A stretch of DNA of 64,000 bases from Oceanobacillus indicireducens (GTDB taxonomy: Bacteria; Bacillota; Bacilli; Bacillales; Amphibacillaceae). The notes under the pieces are model-generated. The model searched no databases, was not told where the DNA came from, and worked only from the letters and a program-made list of their open reading frames with translations. The stretch lies in NCBI RefSeq assembly GCF_014647195.1, contig NZ_BMOS01000001.1:118699-182698 (forward strand), read 5' to 3'. The translations under genes and the position numbers were made by a program. Positions 43,138 through 51,852 of the stretch are shown here, piece by piece. How positions within the stretch are numbered: position 1 is the stretch's first letter; the number at the start of each line of letters is the position of its first letter.

Positions 43138-44354
43138 CTAACGATTCGGATTGGCCCTTTTAATTCTTGTTTAAATAGCATTTTTCTGGTGGAAGGCTTA
43201 AGGATACTGTAATAGGAAAGGCTTGCTTTTTCTTCTAGTTGCATTAAGGGATGCATGTTTTTACGATAGCTGGATAGAACAGGAATTTTGATTGCTTTTT
43301 TTACATGGTTTAAATATTTTTGCCCTTGCTCGGTGATGCCGAGAACCCGGACATATGGAAGTTCAGAATTCTCGGCCAAAAATGGGACTAGTTCATCTTT
43401 AGTCGTATTCGTTAAGAGATGTGTAAAGATCCGCTGAATTCTCGTCCACGTATATCGTTTGGTTTTAATTTTACGGAACCAATCTTCCATATTTTCCACT
43501 TGGTTAGCAGTATTTTTTAAGCGATATTCGATTCCCTCTGTTACTCCGTGGATTTGCCGGAGTTCCTGGGGAGTCATTGTTTGCACCCGGTAATTCACAA
43601 GTTGAAAATAATGTTCCCAGTGATGCCAAAGAGAAGTTGTTTGTTTATATTGCTGGAGCATTTCAGCAGTGATCGCTGGAAGTGCTGCGCGAGCCTGTGA
43701 TGTTACGCTCTGATGCGCGATGATTTCTTTTCGAATACTTGTCGCACTGGCAATTTTCCCCGTAATGTCCGGATCATGAAACTCATTGTTTAATCGTTTG
43801 ATTGTATGGATATCCATCGGCAAATCCTGTTCAAGGATTGTATTTACATAACCCATGCCGAGAATATTATTCGGCTGGGACAGATCGAATTGTTTATTTA
43901 CAAGCCCAATTGCTTCGTACGCTTTCATGCTCGCTTCTGGAAAAGACAGACCTTGATGTAAGCGTGCTTTTAACTCGATTTCATACTCTTTTTTCCGTTC
44001 TTTCTGTACCAGGTTAGCTGATATAAACGGCTCTGCATTACCAGCTTCACTCCCGAAACAAATACTTGAAGCGCCGAGCGCATAAAGCAATTGTACAGCC
44101 CCTCTTGCAAAATAATCACTATTTTGCACCGCGTAAGCATATGGTAACTCTAATACGATGTCAACACCGGAGGAAAGGGCGGCTCTTGTCCGGTCAAATT
44201 TATCGATGATTGCAGGCTCCCCACGTTGTAGGAAATTGCCACTCATAACTGCAATTACGGATTCAGCCTGTGATACTTCTTTAGCTTTTTGGACATGATA
44301 TGCATGACCATTGTGAAAGGGATTATATTCGACAACGACGCCACAAGCTTTCAT
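43134..44354 (-). CDS. tmcAL: tRNA(Met) cytidine acetate ligase
   Basis: 406-residue nucleotidyltransferase-fold enzyme, formerly YlbM. The N-terminal VVEYNPFHNGHAYHVQKAK carries the HxGH motif (His14, His17); GNFLQRGEPAIIDKF and ELPYAYAVQNSDYFA are conserved family blocks. It forms N4-acetylcytidine at the wobble position 34 of elongator tRNA-Met using acetate and ATP. The stop codon lies within a repeat D copy. Divergent from ylbN. Confidence 0.95.
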   Translation of the reverse strand: MKACGVVVEYNPFHNGHAYHVQKAKEVSQAESVIAVMSGNFLQRGEPAIIDKFDRTRAALSSGVDIVLELPYAYAVQNSDYFARGAVQLLYALGASSICFGSEAGNAEPFISANLVQKERKKEYEIELKARLHQGLSFPEASMKAYEAIGLVNKQFDLSQPNNILGMGYVNTILEQDLPMDIHTIKRLNNEFHDPDITGKIASATSIRKEIIAHQSVTSQARAALPAITAEMLQQYKQTTSLWHHWEHYFQLVNYRVQTMTPQELRQIHGVTEGIEYRLKNTANQVENMEDWFRKIKTKRYTWTRIQRIFTHLLTNTTKDELVPFLAENSELPYVRVLGITEQGQKYLNHVKKAIKIPVLSSYRKNMHPLMQLEEKASLSYYSILKPSTRKMLFKQELKGPIRIVR

Positions 44355-44475
44355 TTATTTCAACTCCCAGCATTAATGTGCTATTATTGTAACAAATAAA
44401 GGAAGAGAATTTCAGCTAAAAACAGAAAAAAGATTTAGGAAAAAGATTTTATTAATTAGCTGTAAAGAAAAGATA

Positions 44476-44504
44476 TTGACAAAAGATCAATTTTCTTTTA
44501 AAAT
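44476..44504 (+). promoter_or_regulatory. Sigma-A promoter of ylbN-rpmF
   Basis: TTGACA (44476-44481), 17-base spacer, TAAAAT (44499-44504); the ylbN start is 28 bases downstream. Confidence 0.75.
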
Positions 44505-44531
44505 AACTCTTGTTGCCTAGAGGTGATGAAC

Positions 44532-45071
44532 ATGAAAATTTCTGTCTCACAGATTCAGAGAGGGAGCTTTAGTGAGCCCCTTGAAGTGGAAGAAACAGTT
44601 GATGTTTCGGAATTGGAAACGATGAATAATGATATTCGCCGAATTGGACCTGCACAGGTTAAAGCTTTATTGACAATGGACCAGAATGAAGAAATAATTG
44701 CTTCTTTAACCATTAAAGGTGAAATGACTTTACCATGTGCAAGAACACTTGTGGATGTTCCTTATTCGTACGACATTTCGGTTGATGAAGTATTCTCTAC
44801 TTCCCCATTTATTACCGAAGATGAATTGGAAGAAGAAATTCATCCGGTTGAAGGAGAAGTGCTTGACTTAAAGCCGTATATCATGGAAAATATTCTATTG
44901 GACATCCCATTTCGAGTGTTCTCAAAGGAATCCAATCCGGAAGGCGCAGCACCTAGAGATGGTGACGGCTGGAGTTTTGTTCAAGAGGAAGAACCAAAGG
45001 AACAAACTATTGATCCGCGTTTAAAAAAATTGGCGTCTTTACTTGAAAATAATAAGAAGGAAAATGAATAG
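44532..45071 (+). CDS. ylbN: YceD/YlbN (DUF177) family protein
   Basis: 179-residue acidic protein, MKISVSQIQRGSF start, with PCARTLVDVPYSYDISVDEVF at residues ~60-80, the DUF177 core. Its partner rpmF lies 37 bases downstream, as in nearly all bacteria; the family is linked to 23S rRNA or large-subunit biogenesis. ATG 44532 is favoured by AGAGGTGAT six bases ahead; two earlier in-frame starts lie within that site. Confidence 0.9.
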   Translation: MKISVSQIQRGSFSEPLEVEETVDVSELETMNNDIRRIGPAQVKALLTMDQNEEIIASLTIKGEMTLPCARTLVDVPYSYDISVDEVFSTSPFITEDELEEEIHPVEGEVLDLKPYIMENILLDIPFRVFSKESNPEGAAPRDGDGWSFVQEEEPKEQTIDPRLKKLASLLENNKKENE

Positions 45072-45108
45072 TGAATAACGTTCTTTTCATTTGAAGGAGG
45101 TGTAGGTC

Positions 45109-45282
45109 ATGGCAGTACCTAAGCGTAAAACATCGAAAAAAGTAAAAAACCAACGTCGTACTCATAAAAAACTACATGTACCTGGCATGGTAGAATGTTC
45201 TAATTGTGGTGAATTGACGAAGCCGCACCATGTATGTAAAGCATGTGGACATTATGATGGAAGAGAAGTTGTTAGCAACTAA
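45109..45282 (+). CDS. rpmF: 50S ribosomal protein L32
   Basis: 57 residues, [20 protein letters not shown] start, then a zinc ribbon with CSNC and CKAC pairs (zinc-binding, Cys-plus form). GAAGGAGG stands before ATG 45109. Full family length. It is co-transcribed with ylbN and followed by a terminator. Confidence 0.98.
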   Translation: MAVPKRKTSKKVKNQRRTHKKLHVPGMVECSNCGELTKPHHVCKACGHYDGREVVSN

Positions 45283-45303
45283 TCGATAGACAACAGCGAG
45301 GAG

Positions 45304-45338
45304 CAGATCACAATCACGTGGTCTGTTTTTTATTTTTT
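45304..45338 (+). terminator. Terminator after rpmF
   Basis: CAGATCAC (45304-45311) with GTGGTCTG (45318-45325, one wobble), then T-rich sequence. Confidence 0.85.
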
Positions 45339-45391
45339 TCTTGTATAATAACTAGGAGACTAAAAGAACGAATGAAAAGGGGCGAATTTTC

Positions 45392-46150
45392 TTGGGAGAA
45401 GTAATCAGCTATGAAATGAATGACGAAGGTTACGGAACAATCCGTTTGAACCGACCAGAGAAGCAAAATGCAATTTCGTTACATATGGCAGAACAGTTAC
45501 AAGAAAAGCTAGTTGAAGCAAGAGGGGATAATTTGAAATTTTTAATTCTTACAGGGGTAGAGAATCGAATGTTCTCCGCTGGTGGAGATTTAAATGATTT
45601 ACACGGAGAACTATCAACTGGTGAAGCATTCGCCAGATTAAAGCCAATGATGGATGTATTGCAGATGGTCCTTCATTTCCCTGTACCGGTAATTGCCCTG
45701 TTGAACGGGAATGCGTTAGGTGGGGGCTGTGAACTTGCGACAGCTTGCGACATCCGGATTGCTAAAGCGAATACAAAATTTGGATTTATCCAGTCGACAA
45801 TTGGTATCCTACCTGGCTGGGGCGGTGGTGCGATTCTTTATAAAAAAGTGCAACCGGATTTTGCACTTGACTGGATTGCAAGGGGAGCTATATTAGACGC
45901 CTGTGAGCTCGAAGAAAAAGGGTGGATTCACCATGTAATTGATGACAGAGATTGGGACGATGCCATTTATCTAGAAAACTATATAGCAAAGTCGGAAGAA
46001 CAGATGCGTCTATTAAAAAAACAATTCACAATCAATATCGCAGCAGATGAACTTTCTAGGCTGATGGTGGAAGAGGTGAAAAGCGCTGCTAGTCTATGGG
46101 AATCTGAAGCTCATAAGCAAGCAATTGAAAAATTTTCTAAAAAGAAATAG
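45392..46150 (+). CDS. Enoyl-CoA hydratase/isomerase family protein
   Basis: 252-residue crotonase-fold protein. The oxyanion-hole segments FSAGGDLNDLHGE and NGNALGGGCELATACDIRIA are present, including the Glu equivalent to Glu144 of rat enoyl-CoA hydratase. The second catalytic Glu (Glu164, in FGxPE) is replaced: here the segment reads FGFIQSTIGILPGWGG, with Gln at that place. So hydratase activity is doubtful; decarboxylase- or thioesterase-like members of the fold are alternatives. TTG 45392 behind AAAAGGGG. It is a single gene between rpmF and the gerR-like gene. Confidence 0.87.
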   Translation: MGEVISYEMNDEGYGTIRLNRPEKQNAISLHMAEQLQEKLVEARGDNLKFLILTGVENRMFSAGGDLNDLHGELSTGEAFARLKPMMDVLQMVLHFPVPVIALLNGNALGGGCELATACDIRIAKANTKFGFIQSTIGILPGWGGGAILYKKVQPDFALDWIARGAILDACELEEKGWIHHVIDDRDWDDAIYLENYIAKSEEQMRLLKKQFTINIAADELSRLMVEEVKSAASLWESEAHKQAIEKFSKKK

Positions 46151-46161
46151 CTAAACATGAT

Positions 46162-46189
46162 TCTATCAACCCTCACTTCTGCATACATT
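46162..46189 (+). promoter_or_regulatory. Candidate sigma-E promoter of the gerR-like gene
   Basis: CATACATT (46182-46189) fits the sigma-E -10 (CATACANT); TCTATCA (46162-46168) is a weak -35 at 13 bases. B. subtilis gerR (ylbO) is sigma-E transcribed. Confidence 0.35.
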
Positions 46190-46217
46190 GATAGCAAAGT
46201 AATGAAGGAGGATTGCG

Positions 46218-46706
46218 ATGAAAGAAACTAGACAGGATGCATGGACGAAAGAAGAAGATGTTTTATTAGCAGAAACCGTCCTGCAATATATTAAGAATGG
46301 TAATACCCAGCTGGAAGCGTTTAAAGAAGTGGCTGCTAAACTTGCAAGAACACCGGCTGCTTGTGGTTTCCGCTGGAATGCGACAATTCGGAAGCAGTAT
46401 GATTCAGCGATCCGCAAAGCGAAAGAAGAGCGAAAAAAGGTGAGTAGCCAAGCATTGCGTGCGCTCCAGGCGAATGAAGGGGCTCTTGAAATGAATGCAA
46501 TTGAGTCTGCTATACAACTTCTGGAACAATTGAAAAGTAAAGGCCCTGAAGCCGAGAATAATGAACAAGTGCAATTGATTGAGAGGCTTAAACAGGAGAA
46601 TGAGCAACTGAAACAACAAATCGAACGGTATAAAAATGCTTGGAGCGAGATGGAAAAGTTATGGAATTGGGTGGATGGAAACAGTGAACGTAATCTCGGT
46701 GTTTAA
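46218..46706 (+). CDS. gerR: RsfA/GerR family sporulation transcription factor
   Basis: 162 residues: a Myb/SANT-like N-terminal domain (about 5-60; [39 protein letters not shown]) and a C-terminal coiled coil (about 110-150; [19 protein letters not shown]). Paralogues in Bacillus are RsfA (prespore) and GerR/YlbO (mother cell). Position between the ylbN-rpmF pair and ylbP corresponds to ylbO, hence gerR. GAAGGAGG precedes ATG 46218. Confidence 0.85.
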   Translation: MKETRQDAWTKEEDVLLAETVLQYIKNGNTQLEAFKEVAAKLARTPAACGFRWNATIRKQYDSAIRKAKEERKKVSSQALRALQANEGALEMNAIESAIQLLEQLKSKGPEAENNEQVQLIERLKQENEQLKQQIERYKNAWSEMEKLWNWVDGNSERNLGV

Positions 46707-46752
46707 AAAAACCACGTGAAGTTCGTTCACTAACTTCACGTGGAAATTTTTC
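46705..46752. terminator. Bidirectional terminator between gerR and ylbP
   Basis: CCACGTGAAGTT (46712-46723) with AACTTCACGTGG (46732-46743), A run before and T-rich tail after. Confidence 0.93.
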
Positions 46753-47248
46753 ATTCATCGTCATGATTAGGGAGTGCGGCCTTTTCCTGGACACCTTGAG
46801 GTAGCCAAATCAATGGATTCTCCCCAAGGTCCCGTTCGAGATCATATTGGGCTTTTTGGAAACCCATCTTTTCCCAGAAGCCTTGTGAATTGATCCGTGG
46901 ACTTGTTTTAATTGGTAAATTAAAGCTCTTCGCATAGTCCACCATCAATTTTCCATACCCTTTCCCTTGGTAGTCTGGTAATACTTCCAGCTTCCAGAGT
47001 GCTAAATAATCCTGTGGTGGGTCAAAATAGTTATCATATTTTTCTTTTATTCTGTATAAACTCATTCTCGCTATTAGGTTCTCCCCGATATAAACCCCGT
47101 AAAAAGGTGATTCACTATTGTTTTCAATCAAGTTGTTCTGTAAGTCTTCGAGCATTGAGAGCTCTTGGTTGCCATATTCTCGAAAGCGTTTAAATTTCTC
47201 AAGTGTTTTGAAGTTGATTAATAAGTTTTCCACCTTCACTTTATTCAT
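46751..47248 (-). CDS. ylbP: GNAT family N-acetyltransferase YlbP
   Basis: 165 residues of the GNAT fold. The acetyl-CoA-binding motif A reads KLEVLPDYQGKGYGKLMVDYAKS (Q/RxxGxG/A present), followed by GFWEKMGFQKAQYDL. The acceptor is unknown. Start ATG 47248 follows GGGGGATG on the minus strand. Synteny with gerR and bshC supports ylbP. Confidence 0.87.
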   Translation of the reverse strand: MNKVKVENLLINFKTLEKFKRFREYGNQELSMLEDLQNNLIENNSESPFYGVYIGENLIARMSLYRIKEKYDNYFDPPQDYLALWKLEVLPDYQGKGYGKLMVDYAKSFNLPIKTSPRINSQGFWEKMGFQKAQYDLERDLGENPLIWLPQGVQEKAALPNHDDE

Positions 47249-47464
47249 ACTTACATCCCCCTTAGTTTATCATGGATATTCATTCATGAAACATTAAATG
47301 ATCAAAGCATGTTAGATGTATTCTTTCTCTTTATAATTATACATTAATTAATAGTTTTTTTAAATCTTGAGGTTGTGTAACATTGTTATTTCGAATATAG
47401 TAGAATCAAAATAGTGCAATCTTGAATGCCAATTTTTATACACTCAACTTACTTGAGCAGATCA

Positions 47465-47956
47465 CTTCCATTCAGCGTAAGTGCAACTATCTTCTGGAGG
47501 TTCGCAGTCCAGACACCTCTCGCACCTGCTGAGCGGCTGGTGAGCCTCCTCGCAGGCAAGCCTGCTGCGGGGTCTCACCAAGCCTATCGACGAACAGGAT
47601 GTTCTAATGCCGGCATTGGTCACAGGACGTGACCGTACTTAGCCGGCCTCCCGCAGGAGTCTCGAGGTGTCCGGACTGCTCCGAGGAAAGATTCAATTTG
47701 TAACACTAATTGTTATTCGGGAAGTACAACTTTCATTTTGATGGAATAAACTCCATTCAAAATAATCTTCCCAACCAGTTCAGTTGCCCGGTGGACGGTG
47801 GCTCCTGCGGGAATAGCACAAGTCCGGAGACCCCGCAGGGCGATAGCCCGAGGAGGCTTCGGCTGTGCCCGCGGAAAGCATCCGTCCACCGGGCAACTGA
47901 ACGGCGATTAGAGATCCAGCCGAGAGAACGTGCTAAACACTTATGCTGAATGAAAG
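47465..47956 (-). repeat. Composite palindromic element R1, complete copy with cassette in module B
   Basis: 492 bp in reverse orientation to the copies at 15605 and 21305. Ends: CTTCCATTCAGCGTAAGTG (47465-47483) and CACTTATGCTGAATGAAAG (47938-47956). Module B arms 47504-47519 and 47664-47679 (one mismatch); module A arms 47778-47798 and 47882-47902. The cassette is here inside module B. The gap 47249-48030, where ylbQ stands in B. subtilis, otherwise holds the ylbP 5' region and a possible promoter (TTGTTT 47964-47969, TATACT 47988-47993). Frames at 47426-47632 and 47710-47949 lie in the repeat and are rejected. Confidence 0.9.
47592..47647 (+). repeat. AGGA(C/T)-loop hairpin cassette inside R1 module B
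   Basis: Hairpin 1: GAAC (47592-47595), loop AGGAT, GTTC (47601-47604). Then CTAATG. Outer stem GCCGGC (47609-47614) with GCCGGC (47642-47647) encloses hairpin 2: GGTCAC, loop AGGAC (47624-47628), GTGACC. Every stem differs in sequence from the 21412 cassette yet remains paired. Confidence 0.75.
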
Positions 47957-48030
47957 TAATTTATTGTTTGGTTTGTGAAAGTTAAGTTATACTGGGAAAA
48001 TTGGTAAATCACATAAGGAGAAACTACGGA

Positions 48031-48411
48031 ATGCTAGATTTTATTGTTTATATTCTATCGTTTTTTATTACGATTCCGCTGCTTGCCAGTTTTCTTGTTT
48101 ATATTATTCGTATGATTCGTGAGCGGAATAAGTTAAAAGCGTTTCATGCTGCAGTGAATTGGACGACACTTTTATATATTATCGCTGTGACGATTATGCT
48201 TGGGATTGTATTTGACCGCAGCTTTGTTGGGATTGTTTTAATCTTCCTGCTTTTATCCCTGTCATTAATTGTATTTATCCAGTGGAGGATGGGGCAAGAT
48301 GTACAAATTAAGAAAGCGGCCAAATTATTATGGAGAATATCTTTTCTTCTATTCTTTCTCCTTTACGGGTGCTTAATGATTGTCGGGATTATTAAATATT
48401 TGGCAGCATAA
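48031..48411 (+). CDS. DUF3397-like membrane protein
   Basis: 126 residues with four hydrophobic helices (about 2-26, 42-62, 66-84, 96-122) and small basic loops. It resembles the DUF3397 family found before bshC in many Bacilli; no function known. ATG 48031 is chosen because AAGGAG lies at 48014-48019; the longer frame to 48001 would begin before that site. Its putative promoter is directly next to the R1 end. Confidence 0.78.
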   Translation: MLDFIVYILSFFITIPLLASFLVYIIRMIRERNKLKAFHAAVNWTTLLYIIAVTIMLGIVFDRSFVGIVLIFLLLSLSLIVFIQWRMGQDVQIKKAAKLLWRISFLLFFLLYGCLMIVGIIKYLAA

Positions 48412-48484
48412 ACAGAAAGAGTGAAATTTCTGTTGGGATTAGATACAATACAACTTGGACTTATTCATAAAGGAGTAGAATCAG

Positions 48485-50101
48485 ATGCGAATCGACGCGG
48501 TAAACATACGGAATCAAGGTCAGTTGATCGCTGATTATAAAAGCAATAGATCGGTTATGAAATTTTTTGATTATCATCCTTTCGAATCGGTGGATGAAAG
48601 GGTGGAGGAGTTAAGCAATAGATCATTCAAACGTGAGGAATTGGCGGCGATTCTTGCGGAGCGCAATACAGCCTGGGGTGCAGGGGAAGCGACATTAAAA
48701 AATATAAAAAAGTTTCAGAACCCAGAAAGTGTTGTCGTCGTAGGTGGGCAGCAAGCGGGACTCCTCACAGGACCGCTCTATACGATCAACAAAATAATTT
48801 CGATCCTTCAATATGCAAAGGAGCAGGAAAAAAGATTAAATATACCCGTTTTACCCGTCTTCTGGATAGCAGGAGAGGACCATGATTTTGAGGAAGTCAA
48901 TCATGTATTCTTCCCGCATGGAAAAGGGCTGAACAAGTATCCGCTCAAGCAATCCCATTATAAAAAACTTCCCGTAACGGATATTACATTGGACCAAGAG
49001 GTTGCAGCCAAATGGGTGGACGAACTTTTCTCCAAGCTTCCGGAAACTATACATACGAGAGATATTTACCAGTTGGTAACGGGTGCGTTACGCCAATCTG
49101 TAAGTTTCACCGATTTTTTTGCTGTTGTCATTCATAAACTCTTCCAAGAAGAAGGGATTATCTTGATGGATGCAGCTGATGAGAAGATTCGTAATATCGA
49201 ACAAGATTATTTTATCCGCTTGATTGAGAATCAGCCAAAGATCAGCCGAGGTGTATTTGATATTGCAAAAGAACTGGAAGACTGTGGATACACGGCTGCT
49301 CTCGAACTAGACCCCGCTGATGGTCATTTATTCTATCACTTGGATGGAGAACGTATTTTATTAAGCCGGACGGAGCAAGGGACTTGGAAGGGCAAGCAAG
49401 ATGAAATCGAGCTAACGACAGAGGATTTATTAAAGCTTGCGGAAACAAATCCAGAGAAGCTAAGTAATAATGTCGTCACCCGTCCAGTTATGCAGGAACT
49501 TCTCCTGCCTACATTAGCTTTCATAGGGGGACCAGGAGAAATTAGTTATTGGGCACTGCTGAAGCCTGCGTTTCACGCATTAGATTTGAAGATGCCTCCA
49601 GTTATCCCAAGGCTTTCATTTACTTATCTCCCTGAGACAATTAATAAAGCGCTCGCTGCAACAGGTTTAACTGTTGAGGAGGCAATTAACGAAGGAAGTT
49701 CTGCCAAAAGAGAGCAATGGCTCTTAACGAAACAAGAGCCACCGATTGATGAACTTGCTAAGAACTTGAAAGAAACAATTAAAGAAGCCCATAAACCACT
49801 CCGAGAAACGGCAGAAGCAATCCGGGATGATGTGGGAGCACTTGCAGAGAAAAACCTTCATTACTTGCAAAGGGAAATCGAATTTTTGCAACACCGAATG
49901 AAGCTAGCTTTAGAGGAGAAGTATGCAAAAGATATCAAACAATTTGATGAGATTCAATTACTGCTTCGCCCAGGAGAAGGATTACAAGAGCGGATGTGGA
50001 ATGTTTTACCGTTTTTGAATGAATACGGAAGAGAGTTCATTTCAAAAGTAGCTCGTTGTACCTGTTCTTTCCAAAACTCGCATTACGTTGTTTATTTATA
50101 A
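48485..50101 (+). CDS. bshC: Bacillithiol biosynthesis cysteine-adding enzyme
   Basis: 538-residue BshC (formerly YllA), which adds cysteine to glucosaminyl-malate in the last step of bacillithiol synthesis. Typical blocks: VVVGGQQAGLLTGPLYTINKIISI near residue 80 (nucleotide-binding-like), PVFWIAGEDHDFEEVNHVF, and a C-terminal coiled coil (about 430-490). AAAGGAG precedes ATG 48485. It marks the organism as a bacillithiol producer. Location just before mraZ is as in B. subtilis; ylbQ upstream is missing. Confidence 0.96.
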   Translation: MRIDAVNIRNQGQLIADYKSNRSVMKFFDYHPFESVDERVEELSNRSFKREELAAILAERNTAWGAGEATLKNIKKFQNPESVVVVGGQQAGLLTGPLYTINKIISILQYAKEQEKRLNIPVLPVFWIAGEDHDFEEVNHVFFPHGKGLNKYPLKQSHYKKLPVTDITLDQEVAAKWVDELFSKLPETIHTRDIYQLVTGALRQSVSFTDFFAVVIHKLFQEEGIILMDAADEKIRNIEQDYFIRLIENQPKISRGVFDIAKELEDCGYTAALELDPADGHLFYHLDGERILLSRTEQGTWKGKQDEIELTTEDLLKLAETNPEKLSNNVVTRPVMQELLLPTLAFIGGPGEISYWALLKPAFHALDLKMPPVIPRLSFTYLPETINKALAATGLTVEEAINEGSSAKREQWLLTKQEPPIDELAKNLKETIKEAHKPLRETAEAIRDDVGALAEKNLHYLQREIEFLQHRMKLALEEKYAKDIKQFDEIQLLLRPGEGLQERMWNVLPFLNEYGREFISKVARCTCSFQNSHYVVYL

Positions 50102-50150
50102 TCCACTTTGGGAACATTTACCACCACCATCCACCACTTTTAAAAAGAAT

Positions 50151-50197
50151 AGAGAAAAGCAGTTAATCATTGATATGACAGCTTTTCTCTTTTTTTG
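50151..50197 (+). terminator. Terminator after bshC
   Basis: AGAGAAAAGC (50151-50160) with GCTTTTCTCT (50181-50190), 20-base loop, then T run. Confidence 0.85.
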
Positions 50198-50251
50198 TTT
50201 CTATTACTTTTCTCCAAGCAAGTGAAAATCTGAAAAAATATCGAAAAAGAA

Positions 50252-50284
50252 GTGGAGGATAGTGGAGGGTTGTGGTAATATAAT
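50252..50284 (+). promoter_or_regulatory. MraZ operator repeats and mraZ promoter
   Basis: Three GTGG repeats at 50252, 50262 and 50272, exactly 10 bp apart (GTGGAG, GTGGAG, GTGGTA), followed by a -10 TATAAT at 50279-50284. No -35 is visible, so the repeats cover the -35 region. MraZ proteins bind tandem G-rich repeats in their own promoter, so autoregulation is likely. A further GTGG is at 50294. Confidence 0.65.
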
Positions 50285-50307
50285 ATTACGAAAGTGGGGA
50301 GAAGAAT

Positions 50308-50739
50308 ATGTTCATGGGGGAATACAAGCATAATGTTGATACGAAGGGCAGAATGATTGTACCCGCCAAGTTTCGTGAAGAACTTGGGGATACATTTGTT
50401 GTGACCCGCGGTCTTGATAAATGCTTGTTCGCTTACCCAATGAACGAATGGAAGATTATTGAAGATAAATTAAAACAACTCCCACTAACAAAGAAAGATG
50501 CCAGAGCCTTCACCCGTTTCTTCTTTTCAGGTGCCGTTGAATGTGAAGTGGATAAACAGGGAAGAATAAATATTCCTTCCACACTAAGGACATATGCCGC
50601 ACTGGAAAAGGAATGTGTTGTCATCGGGGTCTCTGATCGAGTAGAGATCTGGGCAGGAGAGAAATGGGAAGAATACGTGGAAGAATCGGAGGAATCTTTC
50701 TCCGAGATCGCAGAAAATCTATTGGATTTTGATATTTAA
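50308..50739 (+). CDS. mraZ: Transcriptional regulator MraZ
   Basis: 143 residues with two AbrB-like half domains, each with a DxxGR motif: [14 protein letters not shown] near residue 12 and [13 protein letters not shown] near residue 83. MraZ is a DNA-binding octamer-type ring controlling the division and wall cluster. GGGGAGAAG precedes ATG 50308. First gene of the cluster. Confidence 0.97.
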   Translation: MFMGEYKHNVDTKGRMIVPAKFREELGDTFVVTRGLDKCLFAYPMNEWKIIEDKLKQLPLTKKDARAFTRFFFSGAVECEVDKQGRINIPSTLRTYAALEKECVVIGVSDRVEIWAGEKWEEYVEESEESFSEIAENLLDFDI

Positions 50740-50741
50740 AA

Positions 50742-50848
50742 CAAAAGCAGAAGCGACTGTTTAGCGCGACGTGTGGCTGTGTCCCTTATAGAGACAATTG
50801 GCATGTCTCTTTACCACACGGATGCTCAAAAAGTCCGCTAGTCGCTGA
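50742..50848 (+). repeat. Diverged repeat C-like element between mraZ and rsmH
   Basis: Begins ACAAAAGCAGAAGCGACTGTTTAGCGCGACG, close to the family C start, and ends near GCTAGTCGCTG. The interior differs: GTGTGG (50772) pairs with CCACAC (50813), and GAGACA pairs with TGTCTC inside it. No gene is seen; it separates mraZ from rsmH. Confidence 0.5.
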
Positions 50849-50874
50849 TGGAAGTAATTGAAGCAGGTGATCAC

Positions 50875-51852
50875 TTGTTTGAACATTATAGTGTATTGAA
50901 ACAGGAAACAATAAAAGGCTTGAATATAGTGCCAAATGGTACATACGTAGACTGTACAGTTGGCGGCGGAGGTCACTCAGAAGAAATAGCATCGAGATTG
51001 AATAAGGATGGACTCCTAATCGCTTTTGATCAGGACATTGATGCGCTAGAAGCAGCCAAAAAAAGATTAGCGCCTTATGAGGACCGGATCCAATTTATCC
51101 ATGCGAATTTTCGAGAAATCAGTGAGGAACTCGAGAAGCTCGATAGGGATCGAATCGATGGTATCTTATTTGATCTCGGAGTTTCCTCTCCGCAGCTAGA
51201 TCGTGGGGAAAGAGGATTTAGTTATCACCAGGATGCCGAACTCGATATGCGTATGAATCAGGAAAGTGATTTGACAGCAAAGGAAATAGTGAATGATTGG
51301 CCTTATGAAAAGTTAGTAGGCATCTTTTTCCAATATGGTGAAGAGAAATTTTCAAAGCAAATCGCAAGGAAAATTGAAGACTATCGCAGGACCGCTACGA
51401 TAGAGACAACCTCCGAACTTGTAGAGATCATCAAAGAAGCAATTCCCGCTCCTGCAAGAAGAAAGGGGGGGCACCCTGCAAAACGGATATTTCAAGCATT
51501 ACGGATTGCAGTAAATGATGAACTGGCCGCTTTCAATGATGCACTGCATCAAGCAGCAGAACTTGTAAGTATTGATGGAAGAGTTGTCGTAATCACATTC
51601 CATTCTTTAGAAGACCGTTTATGCAAGCAGGCCTTTAAAAAATGGAGTACAGCGAAAGAAACACCACGAAATTTACCAATCATACCGAAAGAGCACGAAG
51701 CACCGTTTCGGTTAATTACGAGAAAACCAATTATAGCAAAGGAGAGTGAACTCGAGGAAAATCGCAGGTCACGCTCTGCTAAATTAAGAATTGTAGAGAA
51801 AAGAAAAAAATGGGATAAAGCATTTATATACGAGGAAGGGTGGAGAAAATAA
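50875..51852 (+). CDS. rsmH: 16S rRNA (cytosine1402-N4)-methyltransferase
   Basis: 325 residues; SAM-binding [49 protein letters not shown] and the C-terminal [11 protein letters not shown] are all RsmH signatures. TTG 50875 is preferred because AGGTGATC (a long anti-Shine-Dalgarno match, 50865-50872) precedes it and homologues begin at FEHYSVL; the ATG at 50848 adds nine residues. Also called mraW. Its stop overlaps the ftsL start (TAATG). Confidence 0.94.
   Translation: MFEHYSVLKQETIKGLNIVPNGTYVDCTVGGGGHSEEIASRLNKDGLLIAFDQDIDALEAAKKRLAPYEDRIQFIHANFREISEELEKLDRDRIDGILFDLGVSSPQLDRGERGFSYHQDAELDMRMNQESDLTAKEIVNDWPYEKLVGIFFQYGEEKFSKQIARKIEDYRRTATIETTSELVEIIKEAIPAPARRKGGHPAKRIFQALRIAVNDELAAFNDALHQAAELVSIDGRVVVITFHSLEDRLCKQAFKKWSTAKETPRNLPIIPKEHEAPFRLITRKPIIAKESELEENRRSRSAKLRIVEKRKKWDKAFIYEEGWRK

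Noticed and set aside
47426-47949. Two frames of 68 and 79 residues
   Set aside because: Both are inside the R1 copy at 47465-47956 and mirror its GC-rich arms.
48411-48434. AACAGAAA/TTTCTGTT hairpin after the DUF3397-like gene as terminator
   Set aside because: It is not followed by a T run.
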